From Phoronis australis (taxonomy: Eukaryota > Phoronida > Phoronidae): a stretch of DNA of 64,000 nucleotides. Shown here in pieces: positions 11,099-23,509 of this stretch (positions are counted from its first letter, which is position 1; the number at the start of each line of letters is the position of its first letter). The stretch spans positions 48,596-112,595 of the forward strand of contig NMRA01000716.1 in the NCBI GenBank assembly GCA_002633005.1, read 5' to 3'. A program made the position numbers and the translations under genes. Under the pieces are notes generated by a model, which had not been told where the DNA came from, did not search any database, and saw nothing but the letters and a program-made list of their open reading frames with translations.

Positions 11099-11290
11099 AT
11101 GTTTTCACTTGATTTACTTTCTCGGTTCCAAAGGGTCCGTCGGCTAAGGCAGCTGATTTGTCTGTATGCCGAAAGTTGCGCTTTTAATTTCGTTTGTTTT
11201 TGGTCATCAGAGCAGAAGGGTTTCTGGTATTTTTTCATTAATAACTCAGTATTTGCCATTGTGTTATCTCATTCCATTTTCAATGGGTCA
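11099..11290. repeat. Downstream part of the CLCA tandem duplication, left copy
   Basis: It aligns by eye with 41102-41290 (shared CTGATTTGTCT, TTCGTTTG/TTTGTTTGTTTT and TTTTTCAATGGGTC-like words). This extends the duplicated unit past the 3' end of each CLCA gene. Confidence 0.55.
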
Positions 11291-11293
11291 CCA

Positions 11294-11868
11294 TTGTTAA
11301 TGTTTATCTTGAATGTCACAATGTGCCTGCGTTCTCTGTGACCAAAACTGTCTTACACGATACAGGCGGTTGAAAACTAAAACTCATTATCACCACACAC
11401 TATACGGCCCGAGGTGACTCATGAGTTCACTTGTAGTAATCGTTTCAATTACACAGCATCTGATGTGTTCCTGCTTTATTCACAGAAAAATCCGTGCCTT
11501 ATAAGCGGGTTTTGCCCGTACGAAGGCGAAACAAATCCAACTAACCCATGTGAAGCCTGCATCCCTTCTAGAGATCCATTCGCGTGGTCTTCGCTGTTTG
11601 TAAGTACAAACACGTTTTCATTTGATTTCTTTATTTTTCCGCTAGACGAACTTTTTAATTTACCATGTTTCAGCTTTCAAAGGTAATCACATTTCATAAA
11701 ACAAGCTAAAACAAATTTGGATGCACTAGACCGTCCCGGATTACACAGCGATGGAATTCAACTTTGTCCCATAAATAAGAAAGCGCGTTATATTCATTGG
11801 CCTCGTTTTGGAATGTCAGGCTCATTTTCATGTCGGAAATTGTCGAGTTGTGTAATTATTCCCTACTT
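11294..11868 (+). repeat. Inverted duplicate of part of the VWDE-like gene
   Basis: This block is a close match to the minus strand of about 50826-51323, including an exon, both splice sites and several hundred bases of flanking intron. The left end has an insertion relative to the other copy. The two copies are about 40 kb apart and oppositely oriented. Confidence 0.8.
11486..11599 (+). pseudogene. Orphan Cys-rich exon copied from the VWDE-like gene
   Basis: A 114-nt exon-like unit with intact acceptor TTCACAG and donor TTT|GTAAGT. It is fully open: [20 protein letters not shown] then CIPSRDPFAW. It matches exon 51096-51209 (minus) with a few substitutions, all cysteines kept. No partner exons of the VWDE-like gene were found nearby on the plus strand, so it is probably a stranded duplicate. 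It could be spliced into something not recognised here. Confidence 0.65.
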
Positions 11869-13339
11869 GGCATTGTTAGGATGTTCAAAAGTCAGGAGAG
11901 TGTCGTCTACATAACGTTTATAGTATACTGGCAGATCACAAGGGCAATTGTTAAGAGCCTACTCTTCTAAGCGTATCATTCAGATGTTCGCCAATACTGG
12001 ACGGAGTGGCCTGCCCATTGCTACACCATCGCATTGATCATAGTAATCTATGCCTAGACATTCATGTTCATATCACGTAGACGACAACATAAACCCCGTT
12101 TTTGACGTATTTAGCTTAGGTTGCTCCCTCTAGTGACCGTTTTGTTGCTCTCAATCCTCCAATCTGCGTGAAGAATCATGATGAAAAGTGATGGATGTGT
12201 TCATATTGAGGAGAGCGTTGCTGGCTTTGCATCACCTAGAGGGTAACTAAAGTTTACTAGCACCGTTCCTTTCAGGGCACGTTTAAAATAGCGATCATCC
12301 CTTGTATATGCGCTGTATGCGAGGCACACTGTGGGCGCTAATCAAATATCCGGCCTTGCGTACATTTTCATTTTCCATACTTTAACATATTGCTGAAGAG
12401 TTTGTCTCAAGCCGTAAAATTGTCAACAGGTAGTCAGAGCCAACTAACACCTTGATGTAACTGTCCCGCTCACATACATGTAGGGAAATGAAATGCATCT
12501 TGGAAATTTCAAACTAAAACAATCCATCCGTCCTAATCTTTGGAAGCTTGAAACTATCTCAGCTGTTTTGAGAAATCAGTTTCATAGAACATGTACCCAA
12601 CCCTCAGGAATCATTTAAAATGTCGTTGTTTAACGAGCGAGTTTTTCGATGTGGATCATCACCCAGTGTGTTTGGCTCTTACTCAAAGCAAAATTGACGT
12701 GTTTTCGCGACAATTGTCGCAAGCACCACTGATGGGTTCTGAACTGAAGCACACACAATGCTACATGTACACCTGAATTTCTGATTACGAAGTTGTTCTG
12801 CGCTGGAATGTGCTTCGTACCCTGATTAGCTGAGATTCTGGTTTACGGTCAAGTGGTGCCAACAACGCGGAAGTGAATTAGTGTGAAGTACTCCGAAAAG
12901 ATGTAACCTGTGCCACATTTATCGTGATATTTGTTAAAATGAGGTGTTTCCACCACGTTTCGTCATTGCATCGTATTTCAGCATTGTCTTTGTCACGTGT
13001 TTGATTCCAGACTGGCTACAAGGAAGCCAGTCACGCTATATAAATCGCAAATTGAGGAAAAATATTTATGTCCATGAAGCTCTAGAACGAAAACATTCAG
13101 GAAGATAATTTGTACGTTGTATCATCTAAATGATAATTTGAAAGGAGCAGTTTAGCTTGACAACAAAAAAAACCTTAATGTACCATCAGTTGGGAGTTGT
13201 TTAGGCATAAGAAATCGAGGTAAGTTTGCATGTGCATGTCGAAAAGGCCGAGGCAGCAAAATATCGAAAACCACAAATGCTCACATACGAATGATGAAGA
13301 TGATTTCGAAAATGTCATGTTGATTTTAAGATTTGTGGA
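11869..13339. other. Spacer, no gene seen
   Basis: Nothing recognisable was found on either strand beyond short random open frames. Confidence 0.5.
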
Positions 13340-13411
13340 GACCATGTGGCTCAGTGGTTTGTGCCCCGGGCTCCCGTTTGGGAGACCTGCGTTCGAATCC
13401 TAGGTGTACTG
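13340..13411 (+). repeat. tRNA-derived SINE head
   Basis: It has a Pol III A-box-like TGGCTCAGTGG at 13347-13357 and a B-box-like GCGTTCGAATCC at 13389-13400, 42 bases apart. The acceptor arms do not pair and the T stem is imperfect, so it is not a working tRNA gene. SINE is the likeliest reading. Confidence 0.5.
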
Positions 13412-13927
13412 GCTGACAATTGAGCATTGCACTAAAGTACATCCTACTCCTATGAGCTATGTTTTTTAAAACAGTGAAAGTATGCAAGGTAATACACGAG
13501 AACTAGTTACAATGCAAAAGCGATTTCTGGGGCTGTGCTAAGAAATAAGATCAGTAATATCATTTTACCTGTGCAAGTCATTTTTTGCTTCACATGACTT
13601 AGAGAAGCTGGAATTGACAGTAGCCATTGTTGTCTTCAACCGTACTCAGGTAGAAAAATTTTGACACTACATAACACAAACGTACAGGTTATACGCATAA
13701 GTATATGTAAGTTCCATGGTTATTCATGTACTTTGTAATAACATTTTCTTATTATTGATGGTATATGAAATCCAAGCGCCAACAGCTTGTTTAAAGTGTG
13801 ATTTGATTTCTTTGTTTAAATTTGGTTGTCCGGTTAGTGGGGATCCTCAATTTAGTTTGTTTGAAACGTTTGGTCGAATATGACTTGCCTAAAGCTGTTT
13901 CACTTATTTAATTTTGAAAGATTTGAA

Positions 13928-14098
13928 ATGAACATACGCCTCGTATCGGCGATAACAACCATCATCTATCTGTGTGCTGTGCCCTCAAACGCTATGGAGC
14001 GAAACAAGTTCCAACTGGTAAACAATCAATACGGAAACCTACTCGTCGCAATTGGAGACGACGTTCCTGATAACCACCGCTTGGTAGAGAGAATCAAG
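13928..14098 (+). CDS. CLCA: CLCA copy 2 exon 1 (signal peptide)
   Basis: Encodes MNIRLVSAITTIIYLCAVPS, cleavage likely after SNA (residue 22), then NNQYGNLLVAIGDDVPDNHR, the conserved CLCA N-terminus. Donor AAG|GTGAGT, phase 0. No promoter element is called upstream. Confidence 0.88.
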
Positions 14099-17000
14099 GT
14101 GAGTCGCAGTTAAATCAGAACGGGGGCGCGTTCCGTTGAGCTAAACAGTCCCAATGCTTGCGGAGAGAAATACCGTGCCATGAAAACCCCCATCTGGAAA
14201 TCGACTGCCTGTTGGGTTTCCTGATTTTTCTGTGTTTACATGTATTTGAAAATCATATAACAATGTCCTACATATAATTAACAAATATTGGTGCATGTAA
14301 GTTGCTTGTTATACAATTGTCCAAATCTCGTGTAACAAGGACGAATTACCGCTCCTGGGATGGATGACCTAACAGTTGTCTGCAAACCGTTATTGCTCAG
14401 ATATCGGGTCCTGAATAGATTTAATGGTAAGAGCACTCGACTGGCAATCGCTGTAGTAACCAGTGGTTTAATTCCCAGTTGTGGGTCCTGATTCTTCTGT
14501 GTTCATTTGATAGATTCCTTCATGAATCTTTATGAATGCGCCTCGGTATCCGTTCGAGAACTGGAAGAAACTTGGCCGAAATATCTCTGTTTCCTGGAAT
14601 ATCACCAACAAAATTCCGGCTAACAGCCATGTCTAATAAACGAGCGTGACCATTCCTTGCTGCTACCAAGATTGGTTATCAGTAAAAAACGATAAGATAC
14701 GTCATGTAAATTTGCATAATGAAACTCTCAGAATTCGTTTCTGGATGCGCCAAAACCTCTTGGTAACAATTCTTCATTTTATAGAGCCTTCAATTATTGT
14801 ATCAATTTGGCGTGGTTCTTTTCGTTTTGGCGTTTTGGAGGATTGTTCATGGCTAGAACATCAGTGTCCCGCCTTTCTTAGGCTAATAAAGGCGTGTCAA
14901 TATTTGACGCATTTGTGTCTCTAAAAGTCTCGCAAGAAATTATTCTTCTCGCACGCAGAAACAGACACGTACACATGACGGCGCTCCTATTTTACTAGGT
15001 AATAACAGATTGCTAGGTTTGAGGAACGCATCCTCGATTTTCCATAGATTTAGACTGTAACAGTGCCTTGTCAAGTAGTCAGGTAACCAAAAAAAAAGAG
15101 TGCAAGCGACTCAGCTTTGCTAGCCTATAATCTAAGTAAGCTCCTAACAGCACGTTATAAACATGATCACGTTTATCAAAAGCTGCCAGTTTCCACCCAT
15201 TTCGTCTCGTTTCGTCATTTGGTGGATATTCTACACACGATTTTCACCACGACGAAAATTTAAGTGCCTTTTCACAACCAAAAATCAGACCCTCTTGATG
15301 AAACGGCATGTGGACGGGTGGAACCGTTGACCGTGACCAAAGACATGCTTTGAATGCTGCACGGTTCACGAGGTCTCACTCAGATTGTATGACGCTGAGT
15401 TTGATCTACTCGGTTTTTTAGTTTTCGAGAATTTAATGATAACTACTTTAATATGACTAATTTCACAATAAAAATAGACTCCGCTACTTAATGTGTACTC
15501 ATTCTGTTTGCAGTTGCGTACATAAATGCATGCAAACATGTTGAGATTGTACGGAGAATTACATCGGTATGACACTGGATGTGATAGCGAAACCACATAA
15601 CGGCACTTGTACTTCCAACTGCAAGTGTAAATGCTTCAATATCCCCGTCTTCGTAAAAACAGAAACAATTCAGACACAATGTACATAAATGATCGTAGAA
15701 TTATGTTTTGGGGCATTTCAGACACATTTCATTATGTCGTATAAGTCGTTAGGGGTTACAGAAATTTTATTGTTTAGTCCAAATTACTATGCAGCGTTAA
15801 AAGAACTGTTCAGGACCAACAGTCTTTTATTATTCTGTTAACCTCAAACATTAAGCTAATGATTATATTTACTGCTATAACCTCTATCACGCATAAAGCC
15901 TACACGGCGTTCACTGTGGAACCGGAAGCTGCTCAAAAGTGCATGTGCCCACCTCAGCTCAGAAAAAAAGCTTAATGATCTTACCCCACGAAATCCATTC
16001 ATCTCATTTGTCTTGATATTATTTGTCTCCTCGAACGAGGATACTTGAATTTTGGGTGACTTTTATTTCAAATTTGATTTTCATTCGCTTGAGTTTTCTT
16101 GCAGACCATTTTCACCAAAGCATCGGAAACGTTATTCACTGCAACCAATGGAAGAGCCTACTTTAAAAATATAACCGTTTTGGTACCTCACGATTGGAAC
16201 AGAAATTTTCGTTGGCCTATTGCCACTACTGAAGAATTCCAACGGTACGTTTTATGTGCTCATTTGTTATTGCCATGAAATTTATTTCGGAGCCGACGTA
16301 CGTTGGACTTCGCGTTGTCAAAGTAGTGGATGTATGTACGCACCCTGTTAATGTTGAGTACATTTGAGTGAAAAACTAGTTCAACCAAGTTCGCTTTCGA
16401 TGTGCCATACACTGGATCCCATGATGCGAAGTGCTTTTTCTTTCCTCGAAGTTGTTTCTTATTACGATCTTTTCGTTAGTCACTACTTTCCATTAAGTCT
16501 ACATTTGTATTTTTAAAACGTGTTTTCTGATTTCCTGCAAATTTCAAAGGTTTGACGGAGCACTATCATGTTTCAAAAATTAACAACACCTAGTGTAGTG
16601 ATGGATAATAACTACTGGTAGAGCAATCAGTCAAATCCTAGAAATAAAATTTCAATGGATCTGTTTCTAGACTCCAGCCCGAAGTATTATTACTCCTCCA
16701 TACATGTATGTATCAGATTGTCTTCATTGAGAAAAATGTTTATAGCCAATACAAATATGAGTTCGCTTCATGCCGGTACTCGTGTCTAAATTGTAGAGCG
16801 AATGTGATCATTGCCAGTCCCAACCCTTCTTCTGGTAACAAGCCTTATGTAAACCAGATAAGAGGCTGCGGTGAACCTGGAGAATACATGCATCTAACTC
16901 CAAATTACGTCTCAAACGACACAGTTGCCAAGAACTACGGGTATCCTGCGGAACCATATGGTAAATTCATAATCTTATTGTTTTATGAAATCCAATCACT

Positions 17001-20000
17001 TGACACTGGAAACTTCAAGCATTTGAAAAATACTAGGTCAATAGCTTTTGTATGTGAAAACAAACACCTACAGAACTTTGGCGATTAGTGTTCGAAGCGG
17101 AGTGCTTGCCGTTTAATATACAGATGTACGCACGATCACATATGTCTACGTTTGAAAGTTAAGTAACCGGTCCCGTTGCTTTAGCTCCTGTTATTTTTGA
17201 CAAAGTATGCTGGAATATGTACAGTTTACCGTACTAAGTATAATGGACTGTGTGTGTGTGTGTGTGTGGCCGAAGACGTGTCAAGAACTGACCAAATTTG
17301 TCTGCTTTAAACACACAATCGGATAGAAAGGTGATTATTGCAGATCAGATTAAACCAACGAAAGAACCTCGGTTTATGCAACGGGGCAATAGAACCCTCG
17401 TTTTGCCAAAGAAGTAAATTTTGATTTAGACCACTTACCCATACGAAATTGGTCTAACTTGTTCTTTCCTCTGACGAGAAGTAATTTCGGTGTTGCAAAA
17501 ACCTGACACTTCATTATTGCTCGAGTGCATGCTTGGTGAATGACACTGTGAAACTGCGAATTGTCACTTATTTCTAAGCACAGACGTCGTACTTATTTTG
17601 ACAAGGGAACAATTTCAGACCAATTCACCAACGGCGAGTGGTCTCAATCTAAAGTTATTTTTGTGACGGAAGATGAGTTCAAGATCGCTTGAATTCGAAA
17701 TCTTACAGCAGTGCGAACAATGCCAGTTCCATGAAACCTTTACGATCTGGCCATTAATCAGGCTAACTTAATATCAATGTATAGTAGGCAGCTTCATGCA
17801 ATGCCTGATGACCAAAAGCAAAACAGAAATGGATGTAACTTTTGACCGTGATTGATCGTTTTGTCCAAAAATGATATGGATGTATCAAATCCTCGATATA
17901 TCTTATTGTATCTCCGATTTAAGTTCTGTACACAGCAAGAAATTAGGTTGCTCTAGCGGCAAAAAATAGCAAAACACTGAATTCTACCTCATAATTCAAT
18001 ACTTCAATCACTTGTTTCTGCGTCACCGGTTTACTAGGGCAGTCTGGTAAAGTACTGAGCATACTCGCGAAACACTCGCTTTTCATTCACTTAATTTTAC
18101 GAGTTAGTTTCGAGATCCTGCATTTCTCCAGAGATTCCAGTGAATGCTTTCGAAGCTTTTTTTTTTTTGCTGCTTTCAATTACTCTTTGTACCGAAGTAT
18201 CAGTGAAACTTTTCAGTTCTGTATTAAATATCCCTTACAAGGTAAAACGATCGTGCACGAGTTTGCCCATCTCAGATGGGGCGTGTTTGACGAACAGCCG
18301 GTGGAAACGGAAGGTTATCCTCACTTTTACCATGACTCGGATGGAAAGCTGGAAGCTGTCAAGTGCTCGAAGGAGGTATGTTCCGTGTGTTAGACTCCAG
18401 TTTTGCCAACTTAGTTAAAGGCGTTCGGCTAGCACATTTACTGTATGTATGCATATTATGATGAACATTTTGAATCATCCAGTTGAGTAAATAATATGAA
18501 AAATAAATCAATTACTGGACTTACGGATTCAGTTAACTACGTTGGGCCCTCATCTCGGTGGCATCGAGATGAACATCTGCCTGTATTGTTTTGAGTGGTT
18601 AATCATATACACATAGAGGACAGACTGTTGCCTACCATTGCTAAGTGTGGTCAATCTTATAGGTATGAATACAGGTACAGTTTGTATTCTAATGAGCGGT
18701 CTATCATATGAATCTCTATGTTTATTGATTGAATATGTACAAAATCAACCATTACTGAAGATCATCTGGCTGCAATTCCGCAATTCTGGAAAACGGCCAT
18801 GCACTGAGTGGGTAGACTTCTACAGCTACAAGTCCACCTACATGTAGCTGGTAGACGTAAAGTAAAGCCATATAAGCGTATTGCAATAATTTCAAAAGTT
18901 CCTTAAATATATCCACATGATCAAGAAACGCCGGAGTTATAATAAAACACCAAAATTCAACACACATGACAAATAATAACCAATACATAATTTAATGCTA
19001 GGCCAATGGGAAAAGCGTTGCCTTTCTTATAGTCTCACTAAAACTTTCCGCAACAGCGCCGTTGTTAACTGAATTGCATTAGTCATATTATTAGAAAGCT
19101 CTTCATCAGTTCTTGATGGCGTGTGATTTTACCAGATGAATATTTTACCTCACTAAAGTATCATTTTACATAACTGAAAGGTTTAAAAATATTTTTAAGA
19201 GTAAAAATCAAGAGTGTTGAAACCCTTCATATAGTATCTTTAATGGTTCAAAAGGCTGCTATACTATAAAGACAAAGATTTTACAATATTGATCCCTCCC
19301 AGTTGCGGTGAAGAATTTAGTTAGGCATACATCCAAAATTATGTATCCTTATCTATTAATTGGACCTTTTTGGTGGCATTTCATACAATTAAATTCGTCA
19401 GTAAACTATCAGGATGGAGTGGTATTTACAAAACATGATAAACTACTTACTCCAACTATTTATCCGATATTTGCAGGTGAGGGTATTCTAATCGATAAAA
19501 AATGGGCAAAAATCTGTTGTGTATGCAGTGAAAGACGCTGGAATGCTGCATGACAACGACATTTCGATATGATGCAAATATCAGCCCCAGGTATAATAGT
19601 CAGACAGAATAGAACAAAGCATCAAAATGACGCCAAAAAGAGGAAGACAACGGTTACACAAAGAATTCAGTGTTCTGCTTGTTTATGGGCAGTTCGCTAT
19701 TCAGACAAAATGGCGCTCGTTTTCACCATACCAAAATCCACTGCAAAGTAACAACGCAACTTGTTCAATGTGATCGATCTGAAATGTAAAATGTTTTAGA
19801 GCAAATGAGGGAGGTCATCCGAAGTCAAATCAAACATAAACTTATCATCCCCAATTATGTAATAGAGCAGAGTTAGTGAAAAACAGCACCAAAGAGTTAC
19901 CTGTGTGCTGGTTGTGCCCAACTATGGACTGCTAATAAACTGTTCAATTTTTCAGAGAAACTGAAATGACTGAACGTAATGAACTGCTAACGTCCTATGA

Positions 20001-23000
20001 CAAGTATTCGCACTGTTCAACCATGTGTGGCCATAGTTGCACTCTTTCACTACAAAATGTAGCACTGTGTAATTTTGTTTAACATGTCTTCTCATTGGTT
20101 AAAGTAAGAAGCAGTCATAACATTCAGTCATTCCCAATTGTTGAAATTTGGGAACCCCCTTTTATTTTACTGTTACGTGCGGCGACGACCTTTGAATTGA
20201 GTAGTTGCAATTAATTAAAACGAGCAGTGATCGAAGTAAACAAAACCAAGGAAACCACGATCCAATGGCTTAAGCCCAAACAAGTACAATGCATAGAAGG
20301 CGTGTGCAAGTGGTGGCGATGTGATCGGTAAACTTCCGACCAAGCATGCAATATGGAGATTTCTGGTGGCTCCGAGACACATATAACCTAACCTCCAGGG
20401 GATTCTGAACTATTTTTTTAATTTACGAACAATCATTCACAACCATCTCTAAGCTTGGTAACAGCATGTTGCAAAAGTCGAACATCGACGACGGAGATCA
20501 AGACACACTGGAGCGTTTACAGAGATTGATAAATAAATATGTGCATGACTCAACCTGATAACATTTACATAACTTCTTGAATAACATACATATATCCAGT
20601 GTGTACTAAGGTGGATGAACGGGGGGAGGATTCCGACCACACTAAATTTCTTCAGTATGGTGCTTTGACAGCTTGCGCACACAATTTCCCCTCGACTAAT
20701 TGTGGTTGCCCTCCCCCCCCCNNNNNNNNNNNNNNNNNNNNNNNNNNNNNNNNNNNNNNNNNNNNNNNNNNNNNNNNNNNNNNNNNNNNNNNNNNNNNNN
20801 NNNNNNNNNNNNNNNNNNNNNNNNNNNNNNNNNNNNNNNNNNNNNNNNNNNNNNNNNNNNNNNNNNNNNNNNNNNNNNNNNNNNNNNNNNNNNNNNNNNN
20901 NNNNNNNNNNNTATTTCCACATCGCCTCGCATACGGTCGACCTTACCTTGCCATGAGGTGTCGCGTTAACCTGTGAGGAAGGTGAGAAACGACGCTAGCG
21001 ACGTCAACGGCTCATAAGCAGAGTGAATGCCGCTATGTTGCGGTATATCGTTCCCGCTTGTCCGAACTAAGCAGCCGCGAGGAAAGCGAGTATATCGTGT
21101 TTTTTTACTTCCTCGAGAGTACGAAATGCTTAGGAAGTGGCTCATGGTAGTGAAAAATGAAATGTACGCTGTAAATAGCAAGTATGAGGCCGTAAAACAT
21201 CTCCGTGTCTGTGGCCTGCAGACGACTTCGACAGTGCCTCACGAATGCCGGCTTACCAAATAACTCCATACGTTCCGTTTTCTGAGCTTGTTCACGGCGC
21301 CTCTCTAGTATTTCTTCATAACTGTATTCCTGTTCGAATTGATAGCCTGTAAAACTTAACGATCCACCTGCGAAGTTGGGATTGATGAGCCCGGCGCTCT
21401 AGCTTGTCCTAAGTCGGGATTGCCCGACTCCGTTGGCGTTTATTACTGAGCGTTCTGTTTCAAAATGAATTATTCTCACCCTAACCAATACTTATATAAA
21501 ACTGAAACAAAGTCTGTCTCATTAGATGTAATTTATAATGCCTTTGGAGTGTTCGTAAGTGCACGAAATGATTTGAGAAGCCAGCAATGAATAAATCACT
21601 GCGTTACCAGCTTTAGGTGCAATAAAACTCAGGCTAGTGACGGGACACCGCGAGGCCGTGTGACTAGCTCATACTAATTTAGTGTTTGCTGGCAGAAACT
21701 GTTGTGAAACAACTCGATTTCCACCCCACGACCAGATGTTAGGGGAATCTTTATTTACATTTACATTACTCAAATAATGATTGTCAATGTACAACCTCTG
21801 CCCTGACGGTGCTGTGGCCAAAGCGGAACTGAATTCGCGGCCCCCGCCCGACGATCGTAAGTAGATTTGCAGTTTCGTGGCTAATTGACCAGTATAATCA
21901 CGTGCACATTACTTCGGCTCACTAGTATAGTATTTTGTTGACTAGAAGTTTAGTTTCCACTGAACTTTGGGTGGTTTGTTCGTGATGTCTGATCAGTTTC
22001 CGAGACACTGGCCGGGATAACGAGTCAACCTGAATCCGGCCGGGGCCTGATCGAGTCGGGCTCCGAGCCACTGGCCAGGATAACAAGCGTTTTGTGTTTA
22101 GAACTCAGAAAATCACAAGTCTAAACAACGCAGATCTAGGTTCTAATGTCTGTATCTCACGGAAAATACTTCGAAATTTTCTCCGAACACACCGCAAACT
22201 CCTGCAACGGACCTTATTGGCCTGCCGATTTTCAAGTTTGTAGGCTACTGTGTGTCCAAATACCAATAAATCCGTAAAAGCGAAATGAAACAACACATTT
22301 TTGTAAGAACTCGGTGTATTTTTAAGGGTTTTACATCGAAGTTTGATGATTTATTGGTGCTAAACGATGATTCCAAGCGATAAGCTGACACCAGTAACCC
22401 GTGTTGTGAACTGCTGAACAGAATGCGTGTGAAACCGATGACGTAATTGGATAATTTCAACACCTCCGTCTGCCGTCAGGTGTCAGGTAACGCAAGCTCA
22501 CGTGTCGTTATGGAGTAGAACTACTCGATCTAAATTGATACAAATGAGGTTGTTTTTTGGGTGGCATGCTCCTTTAATCTTAATCGTTGAAGACAGACTG
22601 GGTAACATTGTATTGCAGGTGATTGGGAGCACCTTCGACCGAGTTACGTCATCTGATGACTGCCAACTAGATGAGTCAGGTCTTCCCAACACCAATTGTA
22701 TATTTCAACCAGACGTGACTTCAAGACAGGAAGCAACTTCATCGTTAATGGATTATTACCAACTGAAGTCGGTAAAGATATTTGCACATTAAACATGGAA
22801 TGAAGTTGTGAAAAGGTTCAATAGCATAAAACATTATTGCATTCCTGGATTCTGAGTGAGCTAAGTACAGACGCAAAATAAAAGCAGACATATATCAAAA
22901 GTGTTGCTGAGTTAATACTGTGCACAGAACGTATAGAGAGTGTCGTAGGTGAAATAATATCCCACGAGACATAATGTCGAGTGGGGTATTGCTTCATGTA

Positions 23001-23435
23001 CGCCACTCACGGTAGGTTTTGTATTTAACCCATACGCATCGAATTCATGAGTTTCTTTTGTTTTTTTTTTTGGGGGGGGGGCATTTTTAATACCTCACAA
23101 AGACTGTTTAACAGGCGGATCACAAAACGTTTAGTGTATGTACTCGCGCGTTATGCTACAAGTTTCCTCTAGTAAAGGAAAGCAGTGTTAAATGTTACGA
23201 TTTTAATTAGAAGGGATAAAAGTATAAAATCAGCGGTAATTGTGAATTGAACTTTCGGAAAAAATCAACAACAAGAATATTTAATAGTGTAAAGTTATTC
23301 GCAGATGCAATCATCGAGTAGTTGCACTCATTCATAAAACCATACAACTCTAATCCTGCAATGGTAACTCCGATCTCGCGGCCGCTGAGGTTGCGGAACG
23401 CGTGCGTGAGAGTTGTAATTGCATTTGTTTGTTCC

Positions 23436-23509
<74 letters not shown>

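Larger units (their letters stand above)
18376..22618 (+). other. CLCA copy 2 intron 4, contains the assembly gap
   Basis: The 4.2-kb intron holds the dispersed repeat at 19041-19506 and the gap at 20722-20911. In vertebrate CLCAs a C-x-GGSC-type Cys stretch is encoded about here, between the protease motif and the CxF-type segment of exon 5. It was not found, so a small phase 0-0 exon may be hidden in or near the gap. Confidence 0.5.

Noticed and set aside
13340-13411. Functional tRNA gene
   Set aside because: A and B boxes are present but the acceptor stem does not pair and the T stem is imperfect; a SINE head is more likely.
20599-20976. Open frames running through the N block
   Set aside because: Artefacts of unknown bases being read as open.
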